Source: Lachnospiraceae bacterium
GTDB taxonomy: Bacteria > Bacillota > Clostridia > Lachnospirales > Lachnospiraceae
Length of the DNA stretch: 14,201 bases
Direction of reading: 5' to 3'
Assembly: GCA_022798035.1 (NCBI GenBank)
Contig: JAAWLS010000025.1
Location: 1 to 14,201 of the forward strand
Under the pieces are notes generated by a model. That model was not told the DNA's origin, did no database searches, and saw nothing but the letters and a program-made list of their open reading frames with translations. Of the stretch, positions 6,435 to 12,462 are shown one piece after another (the first letter of the stretch is position 1; each line of letters begins with the position of its first letter). Both the position numbers and the translations under genes were made by a program.

Positions 6435-7244
6435 TTATTTGTCCGGCGTCTGAGAGGACGCTGTGAATTCAATGATATCCTGCCGGAAACGTTTGAATAC
6501 ATTCTGATTCTGCAGTTTGGGATTAACGCGGGCTTCAATGGCGATGCTCTCAAAGAAGCCGCACCAAAGCCGCTGGTATTCCAATTCCTTTGAAGAAAAT
6601 TTATTCAGCATGTCTTTGTCGAGACCACTTGTGTCAGTCAGAAAGTATGGCTGTCCCTTTGGGTGCAGAACAGCCGTGTCCCGGTTTGCATCATAAATCA
6701 TAAAATTTTCCTGGGGAAGCCGGTCGGAGAAATGTTCTCCAAGAAAGGGAAGAACATCGTTCTTGGGATGTATTTGGGCAAAAAGAATGCCGTTTTCCAA
6801 TTCTTGAAACCGTAGAAACCCCAAAAGGTGATGAGCCTCGTTCCCGGTGCGGCGGGAGAGCTGAAAGGTCCGGTTCACATAGGGCTCCCCGAGGTAATTC
6901 AAGACCTTGCTGCCATCTTTTAGAGAAAGAGCGAGAACAATTGTCTTGTAGATGGCGTCTGCTTTGTTCATGGGGTTCCTCCGGTCAGACGTTTCTTCCA
7001 AGGAAGAGGCGGCCTGGCACAGTTCCGTGTAAGTCTCTTCTCCGAGACGGGCCAGGAGAGTGCGGGCAACTTTTTTGCTTTTCTCGTAATCTGTCTGTAC
7101 AGAGATATATTCACAGAACAGGCTGTAGTTGTCCGGCTGGCGGGTGGTGAGAGATATATTTGCATGGCCGTAGCGGCTGGCCCATGCATCGTATACGCCG
7201 GTAAAAATACCATCAATACTGTCCTCACAGAGAAATAGATACAT
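6435..7244 (-). CDS. DUF4130 / TIGR03915-type DNA metabolism protein
   Basis: A 269-aa protein recognised as the family called probable DNA metabolism protein, which is almost always next to the radical SAM gene found just upstream here. Features include the family opening M-Y-L-F-L-C-E-D-S-x-x-G-I-F and a central R-x-x-G-N-E-A-H-H-L-L-G-F-L-R-F block (about 136-151). In many bacteria this domain is fused to a uracil-DNA glycosylase-like domain; here it ends without one. The ribosome binding site gaaagggg lies 5 nt before the ATG on the minus strand. The 93-nt gap from the radical SAM gene implies co-transcription. Its biochemical activity is unknown. A role in DNA repair or base modification is inferred from family context and from the SOS-like box before the operon. 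Confidence 0.85.
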   Translation of the reverse strand: MYLFLCEDSIDGIFTGVYDAWASRYGHANISLTTRQPDNYSLFCEYISVQTDYEKSKKVARTLLARLGEETYTELCQAASSLEETSDRRNPMNKADAIYKTIVLALSLKDGSKVLNYLGEPYVNRTFQLSRRTGNEAHHLLGFLRFQELENGILFAQIHPKNDVLPFLGEHFSDRLPQENFMIYDANRDTAVLHPKGQPYFLTDTSGLDKDMLNKFSSKELEYQRLWCGFFESIAIEARVNPKLQNQNVFKRFRQDIIEFTASSQTPDK

Positions 7245-7299
7245 AAGAACCCCTTTCTATCATTGTAATTTGTAAGTAATTGCGCAACAGCCGGACGAA

Positions 7300-7380
7300 C
7301 GAAATAATCCGGGCGTCTGTCGGATGAAAAATTTGATTTACTGCTCTGCCGAGATAATCTGGGCGTCTGTCAGATGGAAA
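7300..7380 (-). repeat. Imperfect duplication of the radical SAM gene 3' end
   Basis: The last ~31 bp of coding sequence near the radical SAM stop (7350-7380) recur at 7300-7330, 50 bp further downstream on the minus strand, inside the gap before the DUF4130 gene. Twenty-seven of 31 positions match and all four differences are transitions. The 50-bp offset does not keep the reading frame. Confidence 0.85.
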
Positions 7381-8675
7381 TCAGAGCGCATGTCATTGTC
7401 AAAGAAACTGAGCTGCTGGTATCCTTCCTCCCGGATATCTTTTGGAATCAACGTCTTATCTCCCATAAGATTTTTACAGATATAGTCTGCCTCCAGTTTC
7501 GTAGGATACATCATTTTTCCAGAACAGGTAATAAAATATAAAGCACGCTTCAGCACCACGCCGATTTTTTTCAGGTCGTCAAAAGTGAGGGTGCTCAGTT
7601 TTCGTGCCTTCACAATGCGCTCTGCAGATTTATATCCAATTCCGGGTACCCGCAGCAGAGTCTGATAGCTGGCCCGGTTGATTTCCACCGGGAAATATTC
7701 TAAATGCTGCAGGGCCCAGTCGCATTTGGGGTCCAGAAAGACATTAAAGTTCGGGTGTTCTTCGGATAAAAGTTCAGAGACCTGAAAGTGATAATAGCGC
7801 AGCAGCCAATCTGCCTGATAGAGACGGTGTTCCCGCAGAAGCGGGGGACCGCCGGGAAGCGCAGGTAGCATGGAATGGTGGTTTACGTTGACAAAAGCGG
7901 AATAAAAGACACGCTTCATCTGAAACTTTTGATAAAGTCCCTCTGCAACGCTCATAATCTGAAAATCATTTTCCGGAGTGGCTCCAATAATCATCTGGGT
8001 GGACTGTCCGGCGGGCACAAAATGGGGAGCCCTGCGGTACAATGTCAGCTCATGTTTGTTGTCTGCAATGCGGTTCTGAATCTGGCGCATAGGCTTTAGA
8101 ATCGTATTGCGGGACTTGCAGGGAGCCAGTTTCCGCAGGCTGTCAGCGGTAGGCAGCTCTAAATTGATGCTCATACGGTCTGCCAGGAATCCCGTTTTCT
8201 CCAGCAGAAGAGGGTCAGCACCAGGAATAGACTTTACATGAATATATCCGTTGAAATGATGAACATTGCGGAGCTGATATACAGTCTGATAGATTAAATC
8301 CATGGTGTAATTGGGACTGACCATAATGCCTGAGCTCAGAAAGAGCCCTTCAATATAATTGCGCCGGTAGAATTCCATTGTGAGACGGCAGACTTCTTCC
8401 GGGGTGAAAGCGGCACGCTTCACATCAGAAGTGCAGTTGTTGAGACAGTAGGCGCAGTTAAAAATGCACTCGTTGGTAAACAATATTTTCAAAAGGGAGA
8501 TACACCTTCCGTCTGCGGAAAAAGTATGGCAGACACCCGGGGCAATGGTGTTCCCTATCCCTTTTCCATTTCCACTTCGGTCAACGCCGCTGGAAGTACA
8601 GGCCACGTCATATTTGGCAGCATCCGATAAAATTGTCAATTTCTCAAGTAAATCCATGTCCATCTGTAAATTCAT
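7338..8675 (-). CDS. Putative DNA modification/repair radical SAM protein (rSAM_link_UDG family)
   Basis: A 445-aa radical SAM protein. The cluster-binding motif C70-x3-C74-x2-C77 (C-I-F-N-C-A-Y-C) is intact, with further cysteines at 26, 49, 58 and 81. The C-terminus carries a helix-hairpin-helix (about 331-383, with V-P-G-I-G-Y-K-S-A-E-R-I at 343-354), a non-specific DNA-binding element. This architecture matches the family annotated as a radical SAM partner of uracil-DNA glycosylase-like proteins. The ATG at 8675 is chosen because a 72-codon extension to 8891 would run through the promoter; gtgagga lies 10 nt upstream. A strong promoter and a LexA-type box precede it. It heads an operon with the DUF4130 gene. 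The expected chemistry is 5'-deoxyadenosyl radical attack on DNA or a damaged base, but the substrate is unknown. Confidence 0.9.
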   Translation of the reverse strand: MNLQMDMDLLEKLTILSDAAKYDVACTSSGVDRSGNGKGIGNTIAPGVCHTFSADGRCISLLKILFTNECIFNCAYCLNNCTSDVKRAAFTPEEVCRLTMEFYRRNYIEGLFLSSGIMVSPNYTMDLIYQTVYQLRNVHHFNGYIHVKSIPGADPLLLEKTGFLADRMSINLELPTADSLRKLAPCKSRNTILKPMRQIQNRIADNKHELTLYRRAPHFVPAGQSTQMIIGATPENDFQIMSVAEGLYQKFQMKRVFYSAFVNVNHHSMLPALPGGPPLLREHRLYQADWLLRYYHFQVSELLSEEHPNFNVFLDPKCDWALQHLEYFPVEINRASYQTLLRVPGIGYKSAERIVKARKLSTLTFDDLKKIGVVLKRALYFITCSGKMMYPTKLEADYICKNLMGDKTLIPKDIREEGYQQLSFFDNDMRSDFHLTDAQIISAEQ

Positions 8676-8703
8676 ATGCAAAATGTCCTCACACTCAAAA
8701 TTG

Positions 8704-8717
8704 CGAACGAATGTTCT
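8704..8717. promoter_or_regulatory. LexA (SOS) box
   Basis: The 14-mer CGAACGAATGTTCT matches the Gram-positive LexA/DinR consensus CGAACRNRYGTTYG at 13 of 14 positions on the plus strand, with perfect GAAC-N4-GTTC half-sites. It lies just downstream of the -10 of the radical SAM promoter, on the expected start site, an ideal place for repression. LexA binding and damage induction are inferred. Confidence 0.72.
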
Positions 8718-8723
8718 GAAATC

Positions 8724-8752
8724 ATCATAGCACAGACAAAAAGAAAATGCAA
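8724..8752 (-). promoter_or_regulatory. Sigma-A promoter of the radical SAM/DUF4130 operon
   Basis: On the minus strand, -35 TTGCAT (8752-8747), a 17-bp spacer, and -10 TATGAT (8729-8724) with an extended TG-n element (TGC) just before it. The predicted start is near 8717, within the LexA-type box, about 42 nt before the ATG. Confidence 0.75.
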
Positions 8753-8820
8753 GAGAAAAAGAACGTTTGTTTGAGAAAAAGAAAATCTGATGTTGCAGAA
8801 CAACGGCAGCGCCCTGACAG

Positions 8821-8848
8821 GAATGTTTTCTCCTTTTTGGCATATAGT
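8821..8848 (+). promoter_or_regulatory. Candidate sigma-E promoter of spoIID
   Basis: GAATGTT (8821-8827) and CATATAGT (8841-8848), 13 bp apart, resemble the mother-cell sigma-E consensus (kmATATT and CATACAnT), which drives spoIID in Bacillus. The predicted start would fall at the ribosome binding site, giving a very short leader, so confidence is modest. Confidence 0.4.
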
Positions 8849-8869
8849 CATAAGAAGGGGGTGCTTTTC

Positions 8870-9799
8870 TTGAAAGAAAAAATAAAGACATTTTTTGCCG
8901 TCTGCATTTTAATTCTTGCCGTGCCGTATATCGTCACTCTTTTGTTTCAGGGAGATGAGACAAGCCCAGACAGCGGAAAAGTGCAGAATTTTTCTAAAGA
9001 AAAAGTTTCGGAAACTTTGAAAATGAAGGACAAAGACACAGATGTGGAGAAATATCTGGTGGGAGTGATGGCAAAAGAAATTTCTCCGGATTATCACAAG
9101 GAGGCCCTCAAAGCCCAGGCGGTAATTGCAAGAACAGCCTTGTCTGCGGCAGGAGAAGATGAAAACAATCCTCTGCCGGAATCTATGTCCCAGGAAGAGA
9201 TGATGAAATTGTGGGGCCGGGAAAATTTTGAAAAGAATTACAGCATTCTGGAGGAAGCGGCAAAAGATACAAAGGGAGAAATTCTGGTTTATCAGGAAAA
9301 ACCTGCCCACGGGGCCTTTCACGCAGTCAGCGCAGGAAAAACGAGAAGCGCGAAAGATGCGCTGCAGACAGAAGAAGAGCCCTATCTTGCCAGTGTGGAC
9401 AGTAAAATGGATATCCCCTCTTTGGATTATTTAAAAGTGGTTTTCATGGAAAAAGAAGAATTTTTAGAAAAGTTGAGAGAAATCTGTCCAGAATTAAAAG
9501 CTGGGAAAGAAAATATTCTGGAGTCTGTGGAGATTCAAAGCCGGGATTCTGCTGATTATGCAGTGAAAGTAAAAGTGGGAGAAAAGGAGATAACAGGGGA
9601 AGAATTTCGGAATAGTTTAGGTTTAAATTCAGCTTGTTTTTATATCAAAGAAGTGGAAAATAAAGTGCGCATTGTGACGAAAGGATTGGGTCATGGACTG
9701 GGACTCAGCCAATACGGCGCAAATGAATTGGCAAAAGAGGGAAAAAATTACAAAGAAATTCTACAGTATTATTATAAAGAAATTCAGATAAAGCGTTAA
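8870..9799 (+). CDS. spoIID: Stage II sporulation protein D (SpoIID/LytB domain)
   Basis: A 309-aa membrane-anchored lytic transglycosylase family protein of the engulfment machinery, which in well-studied species works with SpoIIP and SpoIIM in the mother cell to degrade septal peptidoglycan. The N-terminal anchor spans residues about 6-25. The SpoIID core Y-L-V-G-V-M-A-K-E-I-S with E70, the position of the catalytic glutamate in the family, runs into E-A-L-K-A-Q-A-V-I-A-R-T. The C-terminal block G-L-G-H-G-L-G-L-S-Q-Y-G-A-N (272-285) is strongly conserved. TTG at 8870 is chosen because aaggggg ends 8 nt upstream; the frame is open to 8747, but that stretch covers promoter sequence. Length is slightly short of the ~340 aa typical in Bacillus. 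It is followed by spoIIQ, the usual clostridial pairing. Confidence 0.93.
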   Translation: MKEKIKTFFAVCILILAVPYIVTLLFQGDETSPDSGKVQNFSKEKVSETLKMKDKDTDVEKYLVGVMAKEISPDYHKEALKAQAVIARTALSAAGEDENNPLPESMSQEEMMKLWGRENFEKNYSILEEAAKDTKGEILVYQEKPAHGAFHAVSAGKTRSAKDALQTEEEPYLASVDSKMDIPSLDYLKVVFMEKEEFLEKLREICPELKAGKENILESVEIQSRDSADYAVKVKVGEKEITGEEFRNSLGLNSACFYIKEVENKVRIVTKGLGHGLGLSQYGANELAKEGKNYKEILQYYYKEIQIKR

Positions 9800-9862
9800 A
9801 GACAAAATTTTTGTATAAAAGAATGCGCCGCATCATATCAAATAAAAATTTCATGAAAATCT

Positions 9863-9892
9863 TGAATAATACCTTCTTTTTCGGCAAAACTA
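9863..9892 (+). promoter_or_regulatory. Candidate sigma-F promoter of spoIIQ
   Basis: TGAATA (9863-9868) and GGCAAAACTA (9883-9892), 14 bp apart. The latter fits the forespore sigma-F -10 pattern GGnrAnAnTw at every defined position. spoIIQ is a classical sigma-F gene, so an internal promoter in the 127-bp gap after spoIID is expected. It has not been tested. Confidence 0.5.
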
Positions 9893-9926
9893 TGAAGGAA
9901 AACAAACAGAAATGGAAGGTGACAGG

Positions 9927-10715
9927 ATGAGAAATAAAAAAATTACGGCAGTTTTTAATCGAAAATCTTACATCACTGCCGCTGTTATTATGGTAGTTGC
10001 AGCCTTTGGAATGACAGGAGTTTACTACGCTCAGCAGGAAAAGAAGCAGGAGGAACAGCTGGCAAAGGAACGGGAAAAACAGGTGCAGCAGGCGAAAGCA
10101 GAGGATGCGGCAAAGGAAAGAGCGGCTGAGAGAGAAGCCAAAGCCAGAGAGGCAGAGGAGAAAGCGAAAGCTAGAGAAAAGGAAAAAGAAGAGGCAGAAG
10201 CAGTATCAGGCATCATTGAGCCCAGGGAAAATAATTTTATGGATGAGCCGGAAGTAGTGGCGGCGCAGGTAAGCAGAGAAACTCTGCCGGAAATCCATTT
10301 TGATTCTGAAACAGGATTAAATTGGCCGACAGAACAGGGAAATGTTATTTTAAATTACAGTATGGACCGAACCATATATTTTGCTACTTTGGAGCAGTAT
10401 AAATATAATCCTGCAGTGATTATCCAGGCAGAAGTCAATACCCCGGTAAAAGCGGCGGCTTCTGGTAAAGTAACTTCTATTGAGACTAATGAAGAGACAG
10501 GTGTGACCTTAACGGTAGATTTGGGAGACGGCTACACAGCCCGGTACGGCCAGCTGAAAGAGATTTCTAAAAATCAGGGAGATTATCTGGAAATCGGAGA
10601 AGTGATTGGATATGTCAGCGAGCCTACGAAGTATTATTCTGTCGAAGGAGCAAACCTTTATTTTCAGCTTCTGAAAGATGGAAATCCGGTAGACCCTATG
10701 GAGTATTTTGAATAG
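9927..10715 (+). CDS. spoIIQ: SpoIIQ-like LytM/M23-fold protein, catalytic residues lost
   Basis: A 262-aa forespore membrane protein, predicted to reach across the intermembrane space and dock with SpoIIIAH during engulfment and channel assembly. The order is a short basic N-terminus, a membrane span at about 15-35, a long Ala/Glu/Lys/Arg-rich coiled coil (37-92), a linker, and a LytM-fold domain (about 130-260). The fold is clear (T-P-V-K-A-A-A-S-G-K-V, G-D-G-Y-T-A-R-Y-G-Q-L, G-E-V-I-G-Y-V). The peptidase ligands are replaced: HxxxD is N161-to-I165, the HxH pair is N243 and Y245, and the two other family histidines are L199 and Q209. It should be non-catalytic. The ATG at 9927 with aaggtg 5 nt upstream is preferred over 9912. 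Confidence 0.88.
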   Translation: MRNKKITAVFNRKSYITAAVIMVVAAFGMTGVYYAQQEKKQEEQLAKEREKQVQQAKAEDAAKERAAEREAKAREAEEKAKAREKEKEEAEAVSGIIEPRENNFMDEPEVVAAQVSRETLPEIHFDSETGLNWPTEQGNVILNYSMDRTIYFATLEQYKYNPAVIIQAEVNTPVKAAASGKVTSIETNEETGVTLTVDLGDGYTARYGQLKEISKNQGDYLEIGEVIGYVSEPTKYYSVEGANLYFQLLKDGNPVDPMEYFE

Positions 10716-10741
10716 AAAATAAGTTGCGTGATGACAGGACA

Positions 10742-10823
10742 AAAAGGCGGTTGTAACATAACAAAAGAGTGCAGAATGTTTGATATCAGATTGCGCTTTG
10801 CGTTATTTCTACAGCGGCCTTTT
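10742..10823 (+). ncRNA. Candidate structured RNA or terminator downstream of spoIIQ
   Basis: An imperfect stem pairs 10742-10767 with 10796-10823. From the base inward: 7 bp (AAAAGGC/GCCTTTT), one mismatch, 6 bp, a small internal loop, 5 bp (ATAAC/GTTAT), then AAAG/CTTT, about 22 pairs in all, with a ~28-nt apical loop. The 3' arm ends in TTTT but no longer U-tract follows. It may end the spoIIQ transcript or be a small RNA; no known family was recognised. Confidence 0.35.
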
Positions 10824-10973
10824 GCTATGACGGCAGGGGATATGACGGTTGATTTTCCTCTTTGGTATGATAAAATAAAAATGCTGCAGAAATTAAGATA
10901 CAGGCACGAATCGCCGTATTTTTCATAAGATAAAGTATCATTGGATGAAAATTCGCAGCACTGTCTTTCTTAC

Positions 10974-11001
10974 TTGTTGTGAAACATGAAAGTGATATTA
11001 T
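10974..11001 (+). promoter_or_regulatory. Candidate promoter of the GIY-YIG gene
   Basis: TTGTTG (10974-10979), a 16-bp spacer, and TATTAT (10996-11001) form a moderate sigma-A promoter. Its transcript would include the hairpin at 11046-11063 in the leader. Confidence 0.4.
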
Positions 11002-11045
11002 GTCTGATGAAAAAATACCTGCTTTGAGTGCTGCTTTGCATACAG

Positions 11046-11063
11046 GAGACTGCTTGCAGTCTC
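11046..11063 (+). terminator. Short hairpin in the leader of the GIY-YIG gene
   Basis: GAGACTGC-TT-GCAGTCTC is a perfect inverted repeat followed by TTT, about 15 nt before the ribosome binding site. With only three T residues it is a weak terminator at best, and could instead affect translation or RNA stability. Confidence 0.35.
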
Positions 11064-11091
11064 TTTACATATTACAAGAGAGGGATATTTG

Positions 11092-11367
11092 TTGGAAGAA
11101 AAACAAAATGTAACATATATGCTCCGGTGCAGCGATGGAACGCTGTACACAGGGTGGACAAATAATTTGGACAAACGATTGCGGGAGCACAACGCAGGCC
11201 AGGGAGCAAAATATACCAGAGGACGCAGACCAGTCACTCTTGTGTATGCAGAAATGTGGGACACGAAGCAGGAGGCGATGAGACGGGAAGTTCAGATTAA
11301 AAAGCTCACCCGGAAAGAGAAAGAAAAGCTGGTGTCATCATATCAAAAAAGCAGAAATGAACCGTAA
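11092..11367 (+). CDS. Small GIY-YIG nuclease-fold protein (UPF0213/YazA type)
   Basis: A 91-aa single-domain GIY-YIG protein. The variant motif pair is visible as T-Y-M at the start and L-Y-T-G-W-T about ten residues later, followed by N-N-L-D-K-R-L-R-E-H-N and K-Y-T-R-G-R-R-P, typical of the short YhbQ/YazA group. Members are thought to be DNA nucleases, but the role is poorly defined. TTG 11092 sits 7 nt after gagaggg (11078-11084); the adjacent TTG 11089 would be only 4 nt away, so either may be used. The last codons lie inside a hairpin that seems to terminate the opposing hemolysin III transcript, so the C-terminus K-K-S-R-N-E-P is shared sequence. Confidence 0.88.
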   Translation: MEEKQNVTYMLRCSDGTLYTGWTNNLDKRLREHNAGQGAKYTRGRRPVTLVYAEMWDTKQEAMRREVQIKKLTRKEKEKLVSSYQKSRNEP

Positions 11368-11394
11368 AAATTGGTACAAGCGATTCATTTCTGC
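11345..11394 (-). terminator. Rho-independent terminator of the hemolysin III gene
   Basis: Arms 11351-11365 and 11379-11394 form an 11-bp perfect stem plus three pairs after a mismatch. On the minus strand the hairpin is followed by TTTTTT (11350-11345), as expected for an intrinsic terminator. The left arm overlaps the last codons and stop of the convergent GIY-YIG gene. Confidence 0.65.
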
Positions 11395-11453
11395 CGACTG
11401 AACTGCATTTAGATTGATAAAGCGATTCATTTCTACTGGCTGAATTGTACTTA
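11378..11453. repeat. Imperfect tandem repeat between the GIY-YIG and hemolysin III genes
   Basis: 11378-11411 recurs at 11420-11453, an offset of 42 bp, with 28 of 34 positions identical. The first 15 bases are identical (AAGCGATTCATTTCT) and all six differences are transitions. The first copy is also one arm of the terminator hairpin. The second copy reaches the hemolysin III stop codon. Confidence 0.85.
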
Positions 11454-12116
11454 AAAAAGAGGCATTCTCGCCACAAAGCAGTACATCATGATAAAGTGGC
11501 ACATGCTGCCGCCCATCACAAACAGATGAAAAATTTCATGAGAGCCAAAATTTTTATGTTTGGAATTGAAAATGGGCAGTTTCAAGGCGTAGATAACGCC
11601 TCCAATGGTATAGATGATTCCTCCCGCCAGCAGCCAGCCAAAAGCCTGAGAAGAGAGAGAGGTAATTATCTGGGTGAAAGCCAGAACGCAGACCCAGCCC
11701 ATGGCAATATATAATATAGAAGAAAACCATTTGGGGCAGGTAATCCAGAAGGCCTTCACAAGAATACCCAGAAGTGCAATTCCCCACACCAGAGCCAAAA
11801 GGCCGTAGCCAGTGCGTCCGCCCAGAACGATGAGACATACGGGGGTATAAGTACCTGCAATCAATATGAAAATCATCATGTGGTCCAGCTTGCGCAGAAT
11901 GAGGTTGGACTTTTCTGATAAATCCAGTGCGTGGTAGGCAGCGCTGGCTCCGTAGAGCAGAATCATGCTTCCAATAAAAATGGTAAGAGAAACTGTGTGA
12001 ATCTTGTCTGGATTTGTGGAAGCGCGGATTAAAAGCGGCATAGCGGCAAACAGGGCCATCAGCATACCGATAAAATGTGTAATGGAACTTCCCGGGTCTT
12101 TTAATTTGAATTTCAT
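11451..12116 (-). CDS. Hemolysin III / YqfA-family membrane protein
   Basis: A 221-aa, seven-span membrane protein of the hemolysin III (YqfA/PAQR-related, CREST) superfamily. The conserved metal-site residues of the superfamily are present: S58 with H62 in G-A-S-A-A-Y-H, D78 in L-D-H, and H193, H197 and H207 in G-S-H-E-I-F-H and C-H-F. The family is proposed to be metal-dependent hydrolases in the membrane. The name comes from one haemolytic cloning report and does not indicate a toxin here. The ribosome binding site AAAGGAGG (12133-12126) lies 9 nt before the ATG. It is monocistronic and converges on the GIY-YIG gene with a clear terminator. Substrate unknown. Confidence 0.93.
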   Translation of the reverse strand: MKFKLKDPGSSITHFIGMLMALFAAMPLLIRASTNPDKIHTVSLTIFIGSMILLYGASAAYHALDLSEKSNLILRKLDHMMIFILIAGTYTPVCLIVLGGRTGYGLLALVWGIALLGILVKAFWITCPKWFSSILYIAMGWVCVLAFTQIITSLSSQAFGWLLAGGIIYTIGGVIYALKLPIFNSKHKNFGSHEIFHLFVMGGSMCHFIMMYCFVARMPLF

Positions 12117-12157
12117 GTCAGCAGTCCTCCTTTGAAGTAATAATGATATGTTGTCAA

Positions 12158-12174
12158 GTCAAAAGCATTTTGAC
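12158..12174. promoter_or_regulatory. Palindrome upstream of hemolysin III, possible operator
   Basis: GTCAAAA-GCA-TTTTGAC is a perfect 7-3-7 inverted repeat, 42 bp before the hemolysin III ATG on the minus strand. Its position suits an operator, but no regulator is suggested by the sequence. Confidence 0.3.
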
Positions 12175-12324
12175 CCTGATAATATTATATGTTAAAGTAT
12201 CAAAAATATTATTATATAGTATTTAAAACTATGTAATGGATAAGTAAATACTACACTATATAGAAGAAAATGTCAATATAAGGATGTATTAATGATGAAA
12301 ACCAGGAGATTTTCAGAAAATTGT

Positions 12325-12353
12325 TTGACAATACTTTGTTTCTTTGATATGAT
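12325..12353 (+). promoter_or_regulatory. Sigma-A promoter of the DEAD-box helicase gene
   Basis: Consensus -35 TTGACA (12325-12330), exactly 17 bp, then -10 TATGAT (12348-12353). The start near 12360 gives a leader of about 100 nt, in keeping with the long leaders of cold-inducible helicase genes, though cold regulation is not shown by the sequence. Confidence 0.8.
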
Positions 12354-12462
12354 TGAAAACAGGCTTTTTACATGGCAGACAGAAAAGTTGAAAATTTAGT
12401 CACTGGATATTGGGAAAACGACAGACAGGAATAACAGAAAAGGAATTAATACGAGGAAATAT

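Larger units (their letters stand above)
10716..11088. other. 373-bp non-coding gap after spoIIQ
   Basis: No convincing gene is seen. The one long frame (10728-10928) lacks a ribosome binding site and recognisable content. The gap holds a long imperfect stem (10742-10823), two TATGACGG copies (10825-10832, 10841-10848), a candidate promoter (10974-11001) and a short hairpin (11046-11063). Confidence 0.6.
12117..12462. other. 346-bp AT-rich gap between divergent hemolysin III and DEAD-box genes
   Basis: No gene is seen. It contains the hemolysin III ribosome binding site, the palindrome GTCAAAA-GCA-TTTTGAC (12158-12174), an AT-rich stretch with the dyad AGTATTT/AAATACT and repeated TATATAG-like segments at about 12210-12262, and the helicase promoter with a leader of about 100 nt. 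No obvious promoter for hemolysin III was identified. Confidence 0.6.

Noticed and set aside
6416..6465. Convergent terminator between rsmA and the DUF4130 gene, from GCGTC/GACGC segments
   Set aside because: Pairing is short, falls partly within coding sequence and has no T-tract.
8747..8869. 41-codon N-terminal extension of SpoIID
   Set aside because: The TTG at 8870 has a strong ribosome binding site and is followed directly by a membrane anchor. The extension is basic, not conserved-looking, and overlaps promoter sequence.
8676..8891. 72-codon N-terminal extension of the radical SAM gene
   Set aside because: It would be translated from sequence upstream of the promoter and LexA-type box, is unlike the family, and a ribosome binding site precedes the ATG at 8675.
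10728..10928. 66-codon plus-strand open frame after spoIIQ
   Set aside because: No ribosome binding site, no recognisable protein features, and it covers the long stem at 10742-10823.
11378..11453. Start of a CRISPR array
   Set aside because: Only two diverged copies, adjacent rather than separated by unique spacers, and no cas genes.
11451..12116. Hemolysin III as a virulence toxin
   Set aside because: Sequence fits the widespread membrane-hydrolase superfamily with its metal residues; the name is historical.
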